A stretch of 64,000 nucleotides of DNA, from NCBI GenBank assembly GCA_021234155.1, contig JAJEKV010000005.1:21374089-21438088 (forward strand), in the 5' to 3' direction. The translations under genes were made by a program, and so were the position numbers. Numbering within the stretch: position 1 is the stretch's first letter; every line of letters begins with the position of its first letter. This document shows positions 10,611-19,635 of this stretch, in pieces. The stretch is from Isoetes taiwanensis (Eukaryota; Streptophyta; Lycopodiopsida; Isoetales; Isoetaceae). The notes under the pieces are model-generated. The model saw nothing but the letters and a program-made list of their open reading frames with translations, was not told the origin of the DNA and did not search any database.

Positions 10611-11433
10611 GTTAATTCTATGTGTATTTAAGATTAATCTACGCATGCAACCTATGCTAGGTATGGATTGCATGCGTTGTAACCGATGATGAGACCGCCG
10701 CGGTGATCTCTAGGGCGTGGTGTAATGTCGATGTAGGCATGACCGCGTTTTCGCTTGGAAGAGTGGAAGGTAGATTAGGAAGTCTACTTCTGTTCCACGG
10801 AAGTAGACGACCTCGAGAGAAAGGAGGTCATGGAAGGATGCATTCATAGGAAAAGCACCTCTAACCCCATATATGCTTTGATAGGAGGAATCTGGCCTTC
10901 ACGCCCCCCATACGGGAAGGACCTATCCTCCACGCTGGGCAACTAGGGTGTAGGCATGAGAGACATATAGGCATTTAGGCGCTGTCTCCTCGGCCATTAT
11001 GGAAGAGTCATTCTCTTCCTACGCCGGGAGATTAGCCATGCATCCATGTAGATAGGTGGGGTGGTCACCATATAACCAAAATTTTATTAATAATTAAATG
11101 GTACTAACGTAGTGTCGACCTGCAGGCCAATAGAGCGCTCCAGAGAGCAAGGAGGTCAAGCTACGAAGACTTGCAACACAAATTTTTGTTGGAATGTGTT
11201 GCAAGGAATGAAGAGTACCCCGGACGTTAATTTTAAATTTGATAAACTTAATTGCCATGATAAGTGAATTATTGAGTAACCTGTTTTAATGATGTGGTGA
11301 ATTGATAAGTTATTTCATAATATAATCATGTAATAATGTCCTAAAAATATTACCTTAAGGTAATGTTAATAAATGTGTAAATGTTATAGTAGTATATTGT
11401 ATGTATCAGGGTGATTGCAGGTTAGGAAGTTCC
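10611..11433 (+). other. 3' untranslated region of element 1
   Basis: No coding sequence is visible. The region is partly AT-rich (11,090-11,400) and contains no repeat that I could relate to other parts of the window. Confidence 0.6.
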
Positions 11434-11473
11434 CAAGGTGGGGAGACTCACGATGCTGCGGACAACATCATTT

Positions 11474-11487
11474 CAAGGTGGGGAGAA
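11474..11487 (+). other. Polypurine tract of element 1
   Basis: CAAGGTGGGGAGAA immediately before the 3' LTR. The same core CAAGGTGGGGAGA occurs 40 bp upstream (11,434-11,446), so the tract is duplicated. Confidence 0.8.
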
Positions 11488-13159
11488 TGTGACGTTCCAG
11501 CACAGTATACGGTCCCAGGACGTATACTGTACTGCCCCGTCACGCGTTCACGCCACTCCGACTGACGTGTACGCCGACGTGTAGCCAAGTGGGTAGCCCT
11601 AGGGGGCAACTTGCTAGGAATGTGTATTGGCATTAATGTGCACATTTACCAATGTACACATTAATGAGGGCACACATTTCCATATGGATACCTTATGCCA
11701 AGTGGGCCATACCCATAGGTGCAATTAATGTGCACATTCTCCAATGTGCACATTCATTAATGTGCACACATTTCCATGTGGGCACATTTTGCCACCTAGC
11801 CATTAATGGCAAGTGGGCCCATTCCCAATTATCCCACATGCCAAAAGGGGATAATTGGAAACCCTAACCAACCCCCATGTCTATTTAGGAGGGGAAACCC
11901 TAACTTCCCCAATTTCGTTTCTAGGGCTTTAGAACTCTGTTTTGGCTGCCTCAAGAGCCAAAACCGCCTCCCAGACTCTGCCTGAGAGAACTGTAACCTT
12001 AGTTTCCCTTGATTCGAGCGTTTTAGCAGGATGGTCGAGCTCAGGTCAGGAGGAGTCCCTCAAGGATCAGGTATTTAGGCAATTTAATAGCTTAAACCCT
12101 CTTTTAGTCATAAAATCAATAGGTTTAGCCTATTAAATTACCCATAGTAGCCTTCTAGATCTCTAGATACCAGACTCTAACTAAAGAACATAACTCTATG
12201 ATATAGATTAGATCTTGTTCTTTAGTTCTCTTATGATGTATGTGGATGATGTATTTCTATGAGCTCCTTGTATTGGGAAGGGGGGTAGAGACCTAAAGCT
12301 CGGTAGTGGATGCTCCTAGATTAGCCTCTCTAGCACCATATAGATTCGCTTTGTGTGCAAGAACCACACCACACGGTTGTGGGTGAAGGGACCCGAGGCC
12401 GGCTCGAAAAAGAGGTTAGGTGGTCGACTCTTGAACGATCCCTCTGGTGTGTAAGGCCTACCGGGGATCATTGTGACTAGGTCCAATGGCTTGCCACTGA
12501 GTGCGGGCAAGGCATGGGCTCGACACCCTTGAAGTGGGGTTCACTTTCCATTGGGTTCAAGTCGAATAAGGGCAGTGGCCCTCTAGTCACCTTGAGTCAG
12601 CATGTAGATCTCTGGAGGGAGTGATCCCTACCTGCCCCATCGGACCTGGGGAGATGTAACCCAGGAATAGCCTTTTTGGCTATGTCTCCGGCGGGCTACA
12701 GTCAAGTCCCAACACTTTTCAGCCTACTCTGCAAAGTGTGCACAGGAGGGGCGGATGGAGTGGACTACCCATTACCATGTTCTTATGCCAGCCAAATCCA
12801 TTGCCATGAATTCTGTCCGCAATGAACTCTGGAGACCCAAGCTTGTCAGTCCATCCCTGTGTCTGAGCCTTGGGTAGGATCTCCCATATGCATTGTGCTG
12901 ATCATTGTCTATGCAGATGAGATGTACCACCCTAAGGGTGGATATGAGATGCTTTGTATACTGACATGTATGTTTACGCTTCCGCAGCTAGGTAGGCCCT
13001 GAGGGAGACGGGGTAAAATGACCCCTTCACTCTTCCCACTGGAACCCGTCTCGGTTGCAGTATCATGTGGAGGGCCCTGTATCGGCATGGCGCTGGTATG
13101 GGGGAAGAACTCCTGTTTGTATACGGTGGGTGCACCGTATATGAGTAGGGGACGTCACA
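11488..13159 (+). repeat. 3' LTR of element 1
   Basis: A 1672-bp LTR starting TGTGACGT and ending ACGTCACA, an 8-bp perfect terminal inverted repeat. It carries teloboxes at 11,859-11,867 and 11,895-11,903 and repeated TGTGCACA palindromes between 11,630 and 11,790. The five bases after it (GTCTT) are the expected target duplication; the partner copy lies outside the window. Confidence 0.95.
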
Positions 13160-13164
13160 GTCTT

Positions 13165-13533
13165 GGGTGTGCGAAGTGTCCAATGAACTGGAGCTAGGTG
13201 GTGTTGGAGTCCTTCTGTTTCTCCTTTTCCTTTTCCTGTCCCTGACATTTCCTTGGTTATCTTGCCCCTCCTGCTGTGGACCCTCCTCAATGCCTTACTG
13301 AGGTGATGGTGGAGGTGGAGGTGGTGCAGGTGCATATTCTTGGGCATTCATCAATGGGGTGGCCCAATGGATCAGCTGATGCATCTGATTCCTCATCTGG
13401 ACGAGCCTTGCGTTGATTGCTTCCGGCGTCAATTCCTCGTTGTTGTCATCTTGATCACGTCCAAAAAGGTTCCTTGGTATCCACTGATGCTGTCGGCCCT
13501 GGCCCTGGGAACCTGAGCCGGTGTTCCTTGCTG
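13165..13533 (-). pseudogene. N-terminal gag fragment of element 2, cut by element 1
   Basis: The minus-strand reading is Gln/Asn/Pro-rich. It contains E-E-L-T-P-E-A-I-N-A-R-L-V-Q-M-R-N-Q-M-H, a helical segment in the style of the start of plant gag proteins, followed by a polyproline run and an Arg/Lys-rich segment. The likely start is a splice-acceptor-like TTGCAG near 13,535. One stop or frame change occurs around 13,300. It ends at the element 1 boundary. Confidence 0.55.
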
Positions 13534-13764
13534 CAAGGATTGATCATCAATACTTGTTATTTGGTTTACACATCAACTATATCCATTTACAATTAATTTA
13601 TTGTTAGATACAAAAGAAATCATGTGAAAATTCCACTTACAAGTCAAAATCATAATAAGTCATTAATATATAGAAGTTACATGGTAGGGTAGATATGTAC
13701 TAACACAATAGAGTACAGGAAAACATTTAGCACAATTAAACTTAAAGGGAAATTTTACAACTAT

Positions 13765-14193
13765 TCAGTGGCCCCCTGAAAGCTTGAAGAAATTCTTGAC
13801 ATCCCTGAATCGGAGGCCTTTGCCGAGGTTGCGCAAGATGTTCCTTGTCGATCCTCCTTCGAGTGCTCGGGTCATCTCCGGTTCTGGGAGTTCCGGTGCC
13901 GTTGCTGCTACTACTGAAAGTGACGCGTCCCTGAGGTGTTCCCTCGCAAAGTCGGTAGCAAAGTGAAGCCATGACGGACCTTTTTTAAAAGGATGATGTG
14001 GTCGCGTGGCGTATATCTTGAAAGCTGCCGAAGCCCGAGTGCTATGAGAAGCGCCCGCAGTTCTTCCCCCTTGGGCTGAACTCCTTGTGGAAGACCACCA
14101 TTTGCCCTTGGCTGAGGGCTGGAAGATAGTAGTGAAGTGCCGTACCTTTACCCGTGCCTCGCGATCCCGTGCCCTTCCTTTGCGCCGCTCCAC
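13765..14193 (-). CDS. Second-frame continuation of ORF2, element 2
   Basis: An open frame that overlaps the end of the 426-codon ORF2 in another phase. Its C-terminus has R-D-V-K-N-F-F, matching the end of ORF2 in element 1 (V-K-K-F-L). This suggests the ORF2 protein originally continued here, and that element 2 has either a single frameshift around 14,100 or programmed frameshifting. The function is unknown. Confidence 0.5.
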   Translation of the reverse strand: MERRKGRARDREARVKVRHFTTIFQPSAKGKWWSSTRSSAQGGRTAGASHSTRASAAFKIYATRPHHPFKKGPSWLHFATDFAREHLRDASLSVVAATAPELPEPEMTRALEGGSTRNILRNLGKGLRFRDVKNFFKLSGGH

Positions 14194-15322
14194 CGTAGGC
14201 GTCTACTGCCATAAGATCTTCATGATCTCTCCACATGCTGGTTGCATTATCTAAGTTAATGCTACTGGACCCTTCCCTCATGCTCACGGCTCCGGGTCCC
14301 CGGCTTGAGCTTGGGCCCCTCCCTGGTTTTGTCTGATGTGCTCTCGTATCTGGCTGGAACTCCTCCTCACGAAATGATAGGTTCCTGCTTTGTCGATAGA
14401 TCTCCCTTATCTGGCTGATGAGGCTGCTATATGCGACATTGTCTCCCGACATAAGAGTGTCTCTCCCTTGACTCCTTGGGATCTCACGGGTATGAATAGT
14501 CGATGAGGTCCGTGCTTTTCCATGTGCTATCATGCCTAGAAGCTCGTCGATTCGAAGTCCATTCTTCTGGCGGTATGACAAGTTGAGGATGTCATTTGCT
14601 AGAATGTACTCCTCTCCGTCGATGACTATCGGCCGAATTTTGTGATGCCGGCCAGGTGGCTCGGTGGCTCTTCTGATGTCGTCGTCGTGCCTTGACATGT
14701 ATCTCTGCATCCTTGTTGCCTCCCTGCTCTCCCACTCCGGGTTTTGCTCCCCTAGTTGTTCGTAGTCTTCGTCGATCTGTAGAACTGGTGCCCCCGACGT
14801 CGTGCCATGGTATTCATACGCGGAGGAATCTATGTTGAGGATCTGATCCTGGGCCCTACGGGTATCAAGTGGTGCTAAGTCTAAGGGCTGAACGAAAGGT
14901 TCCCCTACTTTGTTTATTGACTTATAGTGCATGAAGAGGGCAAGGGCTGTCTGAGATGAAAGGTACCTATGCCTATTATGTCTGCAGGTCATGTAATCGG
15001 GCATGGTCCTAGTCCTATCCCATAGCTGTTTCTTGCCTTTGGATCCTCCCATCTCTCGACCTAAGGCTTGGGTGAGTGTCTCAAGAGAAACCCAATTCCC
15101 TCCCCTAGGAGGTAGTCTAACTTCCCAAGGTAGGACCTGTTGGTCGTATTGGCACATGATATCTGTGTAGTATGGTGTTCTAGACAGAGTTGCATGAAGA
15201 TCAAACAAGTGGTCAAACACAGAGAAGGCTTGCTCGGCAGGAAGCTGATGGATATGGCTTGCAGCATTGTACCATCTCTCAAAGTTGCTGGGTGCCATTA
15301 GGGTGCAGAAAATGGCTTGCAA
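14042..15322 (-). CDS. ORF2 of element 2 (unknown 426-residue protein)
   Basis: An intact 426-codon frame between the palindrome pair and gag. I do not recognise a known domain. The first 150 residues contain F-E-R-W-Y-N, L-H-A-T-L and several W and aromatic positions, and look like a folded globular domain. The middle has I-R-P-I-V-I-D-G-E-E-Y-I-L-A-N. The C-terminal third is Arg/Ser/Gly-rich and probably disordered. A degenerate homologue occupies the same place in element 1. It is not gag-like, as a separate gag N-terminus follows. A 5' TATA-like signal is not obvious on this copy. An envelope or movement-type role is not supported: no signal peptide or clear membrane segment is seen. Confidence 0.75.
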   Translation of the reverse strand: MQAIFCTLMAPSNFERWYNAASHIHQLPAEQAFSVFDHLFDLHATLSRTPYYTDIMCQYDQQVLPWEVRLPPRGGNWVSLETLTQALGREMGGSKGKKQLWDRTRTMPDYMTCRHNRHRYLSSQTALALFMHYKSINKVGEPFVQPLDLAPLDTRRAQDQILNIDSSAYEYHGTTSGAPVLQIDEDYEQLGEQNPEWESREATRMQRYMSRHDDDIRRATEPPGRHHKIRPIVIDGEEYILANDILNLSYRQKNGLRIDELLGMIAHGKARTSSTIHTREIPRSQGRDTLMSGDNVAYSSLISQIREIYRQSRNLSFREEEFQPDTRAHQTKPGRGPSSSRGPGAVSMREGSSSINLDNATSMWRDHEDLMAVDAYGGAAQRKGTGSRGTGKGTALHYYLPALSQGQMVVFHKEFSPRGKNCGRFS

Positions 15323-15585
15323 AGATCAGTGAGGAATCAGAAAATCGCCTGAGTGGCTGGAAGCAGTTCTGTTGAGGGAAAAAATGACAAATGAGGCCCC
15401 TTTTTATAGACTATGGTTGGCCTCGGAATTCGTGCAAAAGGTACCTACATAGGGAGGCCTTGGTTCTATGGCTATGGGTGTCCAAATGAGCTACCATGAA
15501 GTGCAAATCTAAGCAAAACAAAGCAAGAAACACTACATGGCAGTTTGTTTGGTTGAATTTGGCTAATTTGGTCGAAAATGGGCTG
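15323..15585 (-). other. Leader between palindromes and ORF2, element 2
   Basis: No gene is visible. It is the presumed promoter and leader of ORF2; a TATAAA-like string (plus-strand TTTTTATAGA near 15,400) lies about 80 bp before the ORF2 start. Confidence 0.4.
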
Positions 15586-15859
15586 ACCCGGGTGAATCCG
15601 CGCGAATGGCCTCCGCGTCGCGAACGCAGACGCGTTTGGCGCGGTCTCACCCGGTTGGCCGATTTTGGAGCCAATTTTGGTCATTTTTGGGAGTTTGAAG
15701 ATGCTAACATGGCTAATTGTATCAATTCTAACCTAACTAGCAACTTATTTTGAACAAAACTGACAACCTAAAAGCATGTTTTTGGCGCACCCGGGTGAAT
15801 CCGCGCGAAACGCGCCCGCGTCGCGGACGCAGAGGCCATTGGCGCGGTCTCACCCGGTT
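15586..15859 (-). repeat. Palindrome pair Q1 (15,586-15,656) and Q2 (15,789-15,859), element 2
   Basis: Two 71-bp inverted repeats with outer arms ACCCGGGTGAATCCGCGC and GCGCGGTCTCACCCGGT and an inner CGCGTCGCG...ACGC symmetric core. Starts are 203 bp apart. They occupy the same place as P3/P4 of element 1 (between H3-like gene and ORF2) and share the GTCTCAC and GCGCC blocks, though the remainder has diverged. Confidence 0.88.
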
Positions 15860-16093
15860 GCCCCAATTTTTTTGCTTTTTGGATGATTTTTTTGCCAAAA
15901 TTTCGTTGTAGTCATGATTTTTAGGGTATTCCTAAGCATGCTATAAAGAATTCTACTACAATTGGGTTTAATTTCCTAGATTTCAAGCATCCAACATTTT
16001 TCTACTTACAGAGGAAATTAACTTTTATATTAATAGGAAAACACAGTTACATGAAAATTTTAACTCTCTAACAAAATTTACAAAATTTAGGGC

Positions 16094-17218
16094 CTAGGGC
16101 CTCTCCCTGCGAATCCTCCGTGCTAAGTGAATGTCCTTCGGCATAAGGGTAACTCTCTTACCATGGATCGCACAGAGGTTCCCTTCCTCAAAGAGCTGCA
16201 CCAGCTCTGCTTCAGCGGCCTCTTGCAGGGCCCGGGTCATTAGAGGGGTGACCCTATAATCGGTCCGGAACTCCTGCATGATTTCCCTAAGGAGACGCTC
16301 GAAGGGCGCCTTCCTTATGAGGAGATTTGTGCACATTTGGAAGTGCTTGATCTCCCTAAACACCCGGGCGTGCACACTGTTCGGCCCGTGGTGAACCCTT
16401 TTGGGTTTTTCCGGTCTAGGTGGGGGTGGCTTCGGCTGATTTTTCTTCGGCCTGCCACCCTCCACGGCCCTCTGCACCTCCTGACGGCAGTACCAGTCGT
16501 TGTACCTCGTCCAGCGACGGAGGTACTCTTGGTATACCTTCATTTTGCGCATGAATTCACGATCCTGACGGAGCGTGAATTCCCGTTCTCCCACCTTCTG
16601 CTTTTTGACCACCTTTGGTGGCTCCGGCCACTTGGGGTAGGGTGGTCTGGCGTCGGGGTTGGAAGGCTCCCCGTCATTCTGTTGCTCCTCCTCCTCTTCG
16701 TCTCCTCCACCCGCCTCCTCCTCTTCATCTACCCCGCGGGCGTGGGGTTCCTCAATTGTGACCGTCCCGCGAGGCCGGTCGTTCCTCTTCTTCGTCCTCC
16801 TTTCCTTCTCCTGCAACTCCCTTTCCCTTTTCTTGCGAGCTGCACACTCCTCTGGCCACTCCTTCACCTTTTGCTTGCCCTTCTTCTTAATGGAAGAGGG
16901 GCCTGGCTGCCCGGTCTGGTCCTTCGGCTGCTGATCGGGCTCCTCCTCCCGGCGCTCCTCCCTGTGCTCCACCTCTTGGTCAGACAGGTTGCCGAGGTCA
17001 CGGGATTCGCCCGTCCGCTGGGTGTGCCTGGACGAACTACTCGGGAGTTCCTCCTCTGCTTCCTGGAATGTGTCGTCGGAAGAAGGTGAGTCCGCGTCGC
17101 CTGGCTTGGGCCTCAGGTGGGGTGGTATCTGCTTTCCATGGCCGCCTGCTGCTGCCGCCGCCATCGAGGGAGTTCGCCTAGGGCCAGTCTTCCTGTAGGT
17201 TTGTTTAGTGCGTGCCAT
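16094..17218 (-). CDS. Intact H3-like protein of element 2 (374 residues)
   Basis: A single open frame. Residues 1-18 start [15 protein letters not shown], with R2, T3, K4, Q5, T6, R8 and K9 of the H3 tail kept, A7 changed to Y and S10 to T. Residues about 40-190 form a charged, mostly acidic linker with E and K/R runs. Residues 192-274 form a module with P-P-Y-P-x-W, K-V-Y-Q-E-Y, W-x-x-Y-N-x-W-Y and P-P-P-P motifs that is conserved in element 1. Residues 288-374 are an H3 fold of 87 residues, gap-free against canonical H3 49-135. They keep R83, LQEAAEA, C110, H113, R116 and K122-D123, while K56 is M and K79 is R. Canonical H3 is 135 residues, so the tail and fold are separated by about 270 extra residues. 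Loop 1 has no insertion, unlike most plant CENH3. It probably assembles with H4 in nucleosomes or nucleosome-like particles, but this is inference. Confidence 0.93.
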   Translation of the reverse strand: MARTKQTYRKTGPRRTPSMAAAAAGGHGKQIPPHLRPKPGDADSPSSDDTFQEAEEELPSSSSRHTQRTGESRDLGNLSDQEVEHREERREEEPDQQPKDQTGQPGPSSIKKKGKQKVKEWPEECAARKKRERELQEKERRTKKRNDRPRGTVTIEEPHARGVDEEEEAGGGDEEEEEQQNDGEPSNPDARPPYPKWPEPPKVVKKQKVGEREFTLRQDREFMRKMKVYQEYLRRWTRYNDWYCRQEVQRAVEGGRPKKNQPKPPPPRPEKPKRVHHGPNSVHARVFREIKHFQMCTNLLIRKAPFERLLREIMQEFRTDYRVTPLMTRALQEAAEAELVQLFEEGNLCAIHGKRVTLMPKDIHLARRIRRERP

Positions 17219-17781
17219 ATCTTACGGTTCAGGAAATGGATGACGTAAAGCTGAGCAAGAGAGAGATGGTGGTGGGAAGGGTTGGAGAGAGAATGAGGTG
17301 TCAGATATTTAAAAGGAGGGTCCCTAGGAATATTCTCCCACCATAATTACCCCTATTTATTAGCCTCCCTTATTAATTATCCAATATTTAGTAATTATTT
17401 AATTATTAAGGTGTGTATTATTTCTATATTAATTCGTATTTATACTTTAAAATTTTCGAATTTCCTAATGGTTTGATGTGCTAATTATGGATGTGCGCCA
17501 TTTTTCACCCGGGTCTCCGATTGGCATGATTCTTCGACCCATTTTATGTGAAATTTGACGCAGATACATAATTTCCACACCAATTTACTAGAGGATGAAT
17601 TCGACTCATTCATTTCTTCGTCTAACATTTAACCTAATTTCGGACCCACTACCTAAGAGAAATTTTTTTTCCCTTATTTTCGAGGTTCGATGGTGGAAAT
17701 TTTTATTTCACACCCTTATAGGCCTGTTAGACTACTTTCATGATTATGGTCAGTGCTAGTTCCTGGTCAACCAAGAACATC
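17219..17781 (-). promoter_or_regulatory. Leader and possible promoter of the element 2 H3-like gene
   Basis: On the minus strand a TTTAAATA string (near 17,310) stands about 90 bp before the ATG. It is followed by a CT-rich stretch (17,225-17,290) typical of plant 5' leaders. The AT-rich part (17,330-17,480) and the remainder up to the PBS hold no gene. A single CACCCGGGTCTCC string near 17,507 recalls one arm of Q1/Q2, but no full palindrome is seen. Confidence 0.4.
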
Positions 17782-17793
17782 GCTCTGATACCA
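17782..17793 (-). other. Primer binding site of element 2
   Basis: GCTCTGATACCA on the plus strand, i.e. TGGTATCAGAGC on the minus strand, one base from the LTR. It fixes the orientation of element 2. Confidence 0.95.
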
Positions 17794-17794
17794 T

Positions 17795-19433
17795 TGTGAC
17801 GCTCCCTGCGAAACATACGGCGCTCAGCCGTGCACTCGGCAGGAAATCCCCCATCCGTCTCAACAGCCGCACAGGCCCTTCGTCTACCCCGCACTCTAAG
17901 TGTCCCTAGTGCAGGGAGGGGACACGAAGGTGTCTTTGCGCGCCCTTCCCCTATGGGCTCCTATAACAGCGGAAGCGATAAACATGTCAGAACTAGCATC
18001 AACAACACAAATACTACCTCGAAGGGTAGTCCATCACATATCCATGGAGACAAAGAACATAATCACATACCACAAAACATGAGAGCTCCTACCCGTGGTT
18101 CCGACACATAAGGAAGTCGACTGACTGGGTAGGCCTCAAGATAGAGCAGACCGAGTCATAACAATGGCGGGGCTGGCTTAAGACAATGGCTAGGGTTGAC
18201 CACTCCATCCGCCCCTCCTGTGCATACTTTGCAGATGGGCTAGATCAGGCTCTGGTATGACTCTAACCTTCCGGTTACGCAATCCCATGGCATCACCCAT
18301 CGGGACTACTCCAGGTTGCATCTCCCTGGTCCGTCGAGGTAGGAAGGGTTGCATCTCCCCTTCCCGGGGTCTAGAGGCTCCACAGGCGGCTAGAGAATCG
18401 TGACGACATACGATTCGTACCCGACTGAACCCCCCAAAACAAGAGCCAAGCCGACACTTGCAACTCTTGAGAGGCAGGGCAACACCTTCGCCCTAGGAGG
18501 TGTCGGACCCATGCCCGGCCCACACGAAGTGACCGACCATAAGCCTAGCCCACTATGGGATCCCCCGTAGCCCCTGCTCGGCAGGGATCCTCCCTCCATC
18601 TTGCCTCTAGCCCCGTTGTGTAGTGCTGAGTCACATCATAGCCTCCATAGCCCGGTGGGTTCCTATGCACAGGCCGCATATAATAGGAACTAAAGGATCT
18701 ACACTAGGAGCATACTACATATGGCCCTAGGTCTCTACCCCCCTTCCCAACACAAGAGGAACAGCATGATCAACCATCATCACATAATCATCATGAACAA
18801 TATCATATGAACATCTTAACCTAATCATACATATCTAACTAACATTTAGGGTTCCTTGATTAGGGTTCAAGATGTTCAACAAAGGATCTAGGGTGGCTCT
18901 ACTCTAGCTACGAAATACTAACCCATCTGGAGTGCTAACTCCCAGATGAACTAACATGAACTCTACTCAACCTACCTCCTCCAGAAGCGCTTCCTCCCAT
19001 CCCTGGCGTCTCCATGCTCCTTGACGTGGCTCGAAGACTTGCTCCCTCTATGATCATACACACCTTCCAGGGGCTGCTGCTCCAGGCTAGGCTATGACGA
19101 ACGATGCTCGAAACGGAGTTTCTAGCGCGTAGATGAGGTTTCAGGTGCTAGGTCAGGAAAAAGGAGGGTTAGGGTTAGGGTTAGAGCTAATATAGGTGTG
19201 GGTCCACATGGGATGCCACGTGGCACCACTAGGATGAGGCCGTGTGGCGGTTGCCCAATAGGATAAGGCCATGTGGAAATGGGTCTTATCCTAAGGTCAT
19301 CTAAGTTAAATAATTAACTTAGGTGTGCACCCCTTGCCACTTCTAAGGCATACAAGGCTACCTAGGTAGACTTGTATGGTGACGGGTCCAGGAATATACG
19401 TATCTATAGCGTATATTCCCCTGGAACGTCACA
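17795..19433 (-). repeat. 5' LTR of element 2 (minus orientation)
   Basis: A 1639-bp LTR with ends TGTGACG and CGTCACA. In element orientation it begins TGTGACGTTCCAG, the same as element 1. It contains three tandem AGGGTTAGGGTT-type units (19,164-19,183) and TTTAGGGTT near 18,846, so teloboxes occur in this LTR as well. Confidence 0.9.
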
Positions 19434-19457
19434 CCACTCGTACATGTCCATCCTCCT
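19434..19457 (+). pseudogene. Short copia pol remnant between element 2 and the MULE
   Basis: Read in frame, this 24-bp piece joins directly to the copia sequence that restarts after the MULE at 37,022. It gives the usual copia integrase-to-RT spacer pattern (R-x-x-P-S-S then L-P-Y-x-L-W-H-G). Its last nine bases, CATCCTCCT (19,449-19,457), are the left target duplication of the MULE. Confidence 0.75.
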
Positions 19458-19635
19458 GGAGCGCCGTATTCCTACTCCGGGAAGTGGTAAACCCGGGCAG
19501 GAAATCGTGATAAGCTCGGCCATGGATCCGGTAGCCATCGCCTCATGCATCCGAGATCCAGGATGGCCCATCTCATGTCCAGCATGCACCAATGCATGCA
19601 TCCGTGAGCCCATCCCTGGATTCGATGGATGGGGC
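19458..19635 (+). repeat. Left TIR of MULE 1
   Basis: Matches the reverse complement of 36,850-37,012. Shared blocks include GGAGCGCCGTATTCC, CTCCGGGAAGTGGTAAACC, CGGGCAG, TAAGCTCGG and GGATGGCCCATC. The block AGTGGTAAACCCGGGCA resembles the unit of the 26-bp arrays inside the element. Confidence 0.88.

Larger units (their letters stand above)
1..13159 (+). mobile_element. LTR element 1: Ty3/gypsy chromovirus carrying an H3-like gene
   Basis: A plus-strand LTR retrotransposon whose first part (about 186 bp of the 5' LTR) lies outside the window. Order seen: 5' LTR, PBS, palindromes P1 and P2, H3-like gene, palindromes P3 and P4, ORF2, gag, protease, RT, RNase H, integrase with GPY/F and chromodomain, PPT, 3' LTR. 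The order RT-RNaseH-IN and the C-terminal chromodomain place it in the chromovirus branch of Ty3/gypsy. The two LTRs look very similar by eye over most of their length, yet pol carries many stops and frame changes. The element probably moved recently using proteins made elsewhere, or the assembly has indel errors. It seems to sit inside element 2, because element 2 stops abruptly at 13,160. Confidence 0.92.
13160..19433 (-). mobile_element. LTR element 2: related Ty3/gypsy element with intact H3-like gene
   Basis: Read on the minus strand from the LTR at 17,795-19,433. The order is PBS, H3-like gene, palindromes Q1 and Q2, ORF2, then the start of gag, which is cut off at 13,160 where element 1 begins. 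Pol and the other LTR should lie left of the window. LTR ends and an internal LTR segment (around 18,176-18,225) resemble element 1, so the two belong to sister families. The element appears to be inserted in a copia pol gene, since copia-like codons resume at 19,434 and the next five bases (CCACT) would be its target duplication. Confidence 0.88.

Noticed and set aside
16337-17089. 250-codon plus-strand frame
   Set aside because: It is the antisense shadow of the H3-like gene; the codons mirror its Glu/Lys/Pro runs.
16094-17218. Calling the H3-like proteins centromeric CENH3
   Set aside because: The fold has exactly the canonical H3 length with no loop 1 insertion, and the tail begins like conventional H3. 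CENH3 would be expected to differ at both places.
16094-17218. An ordinary host histone H3 gene caught beside an element
   Set aside because: The gene lies between PBS and ORF2 in two sister elements with palindromes in matched positions, and the long linker is shared.
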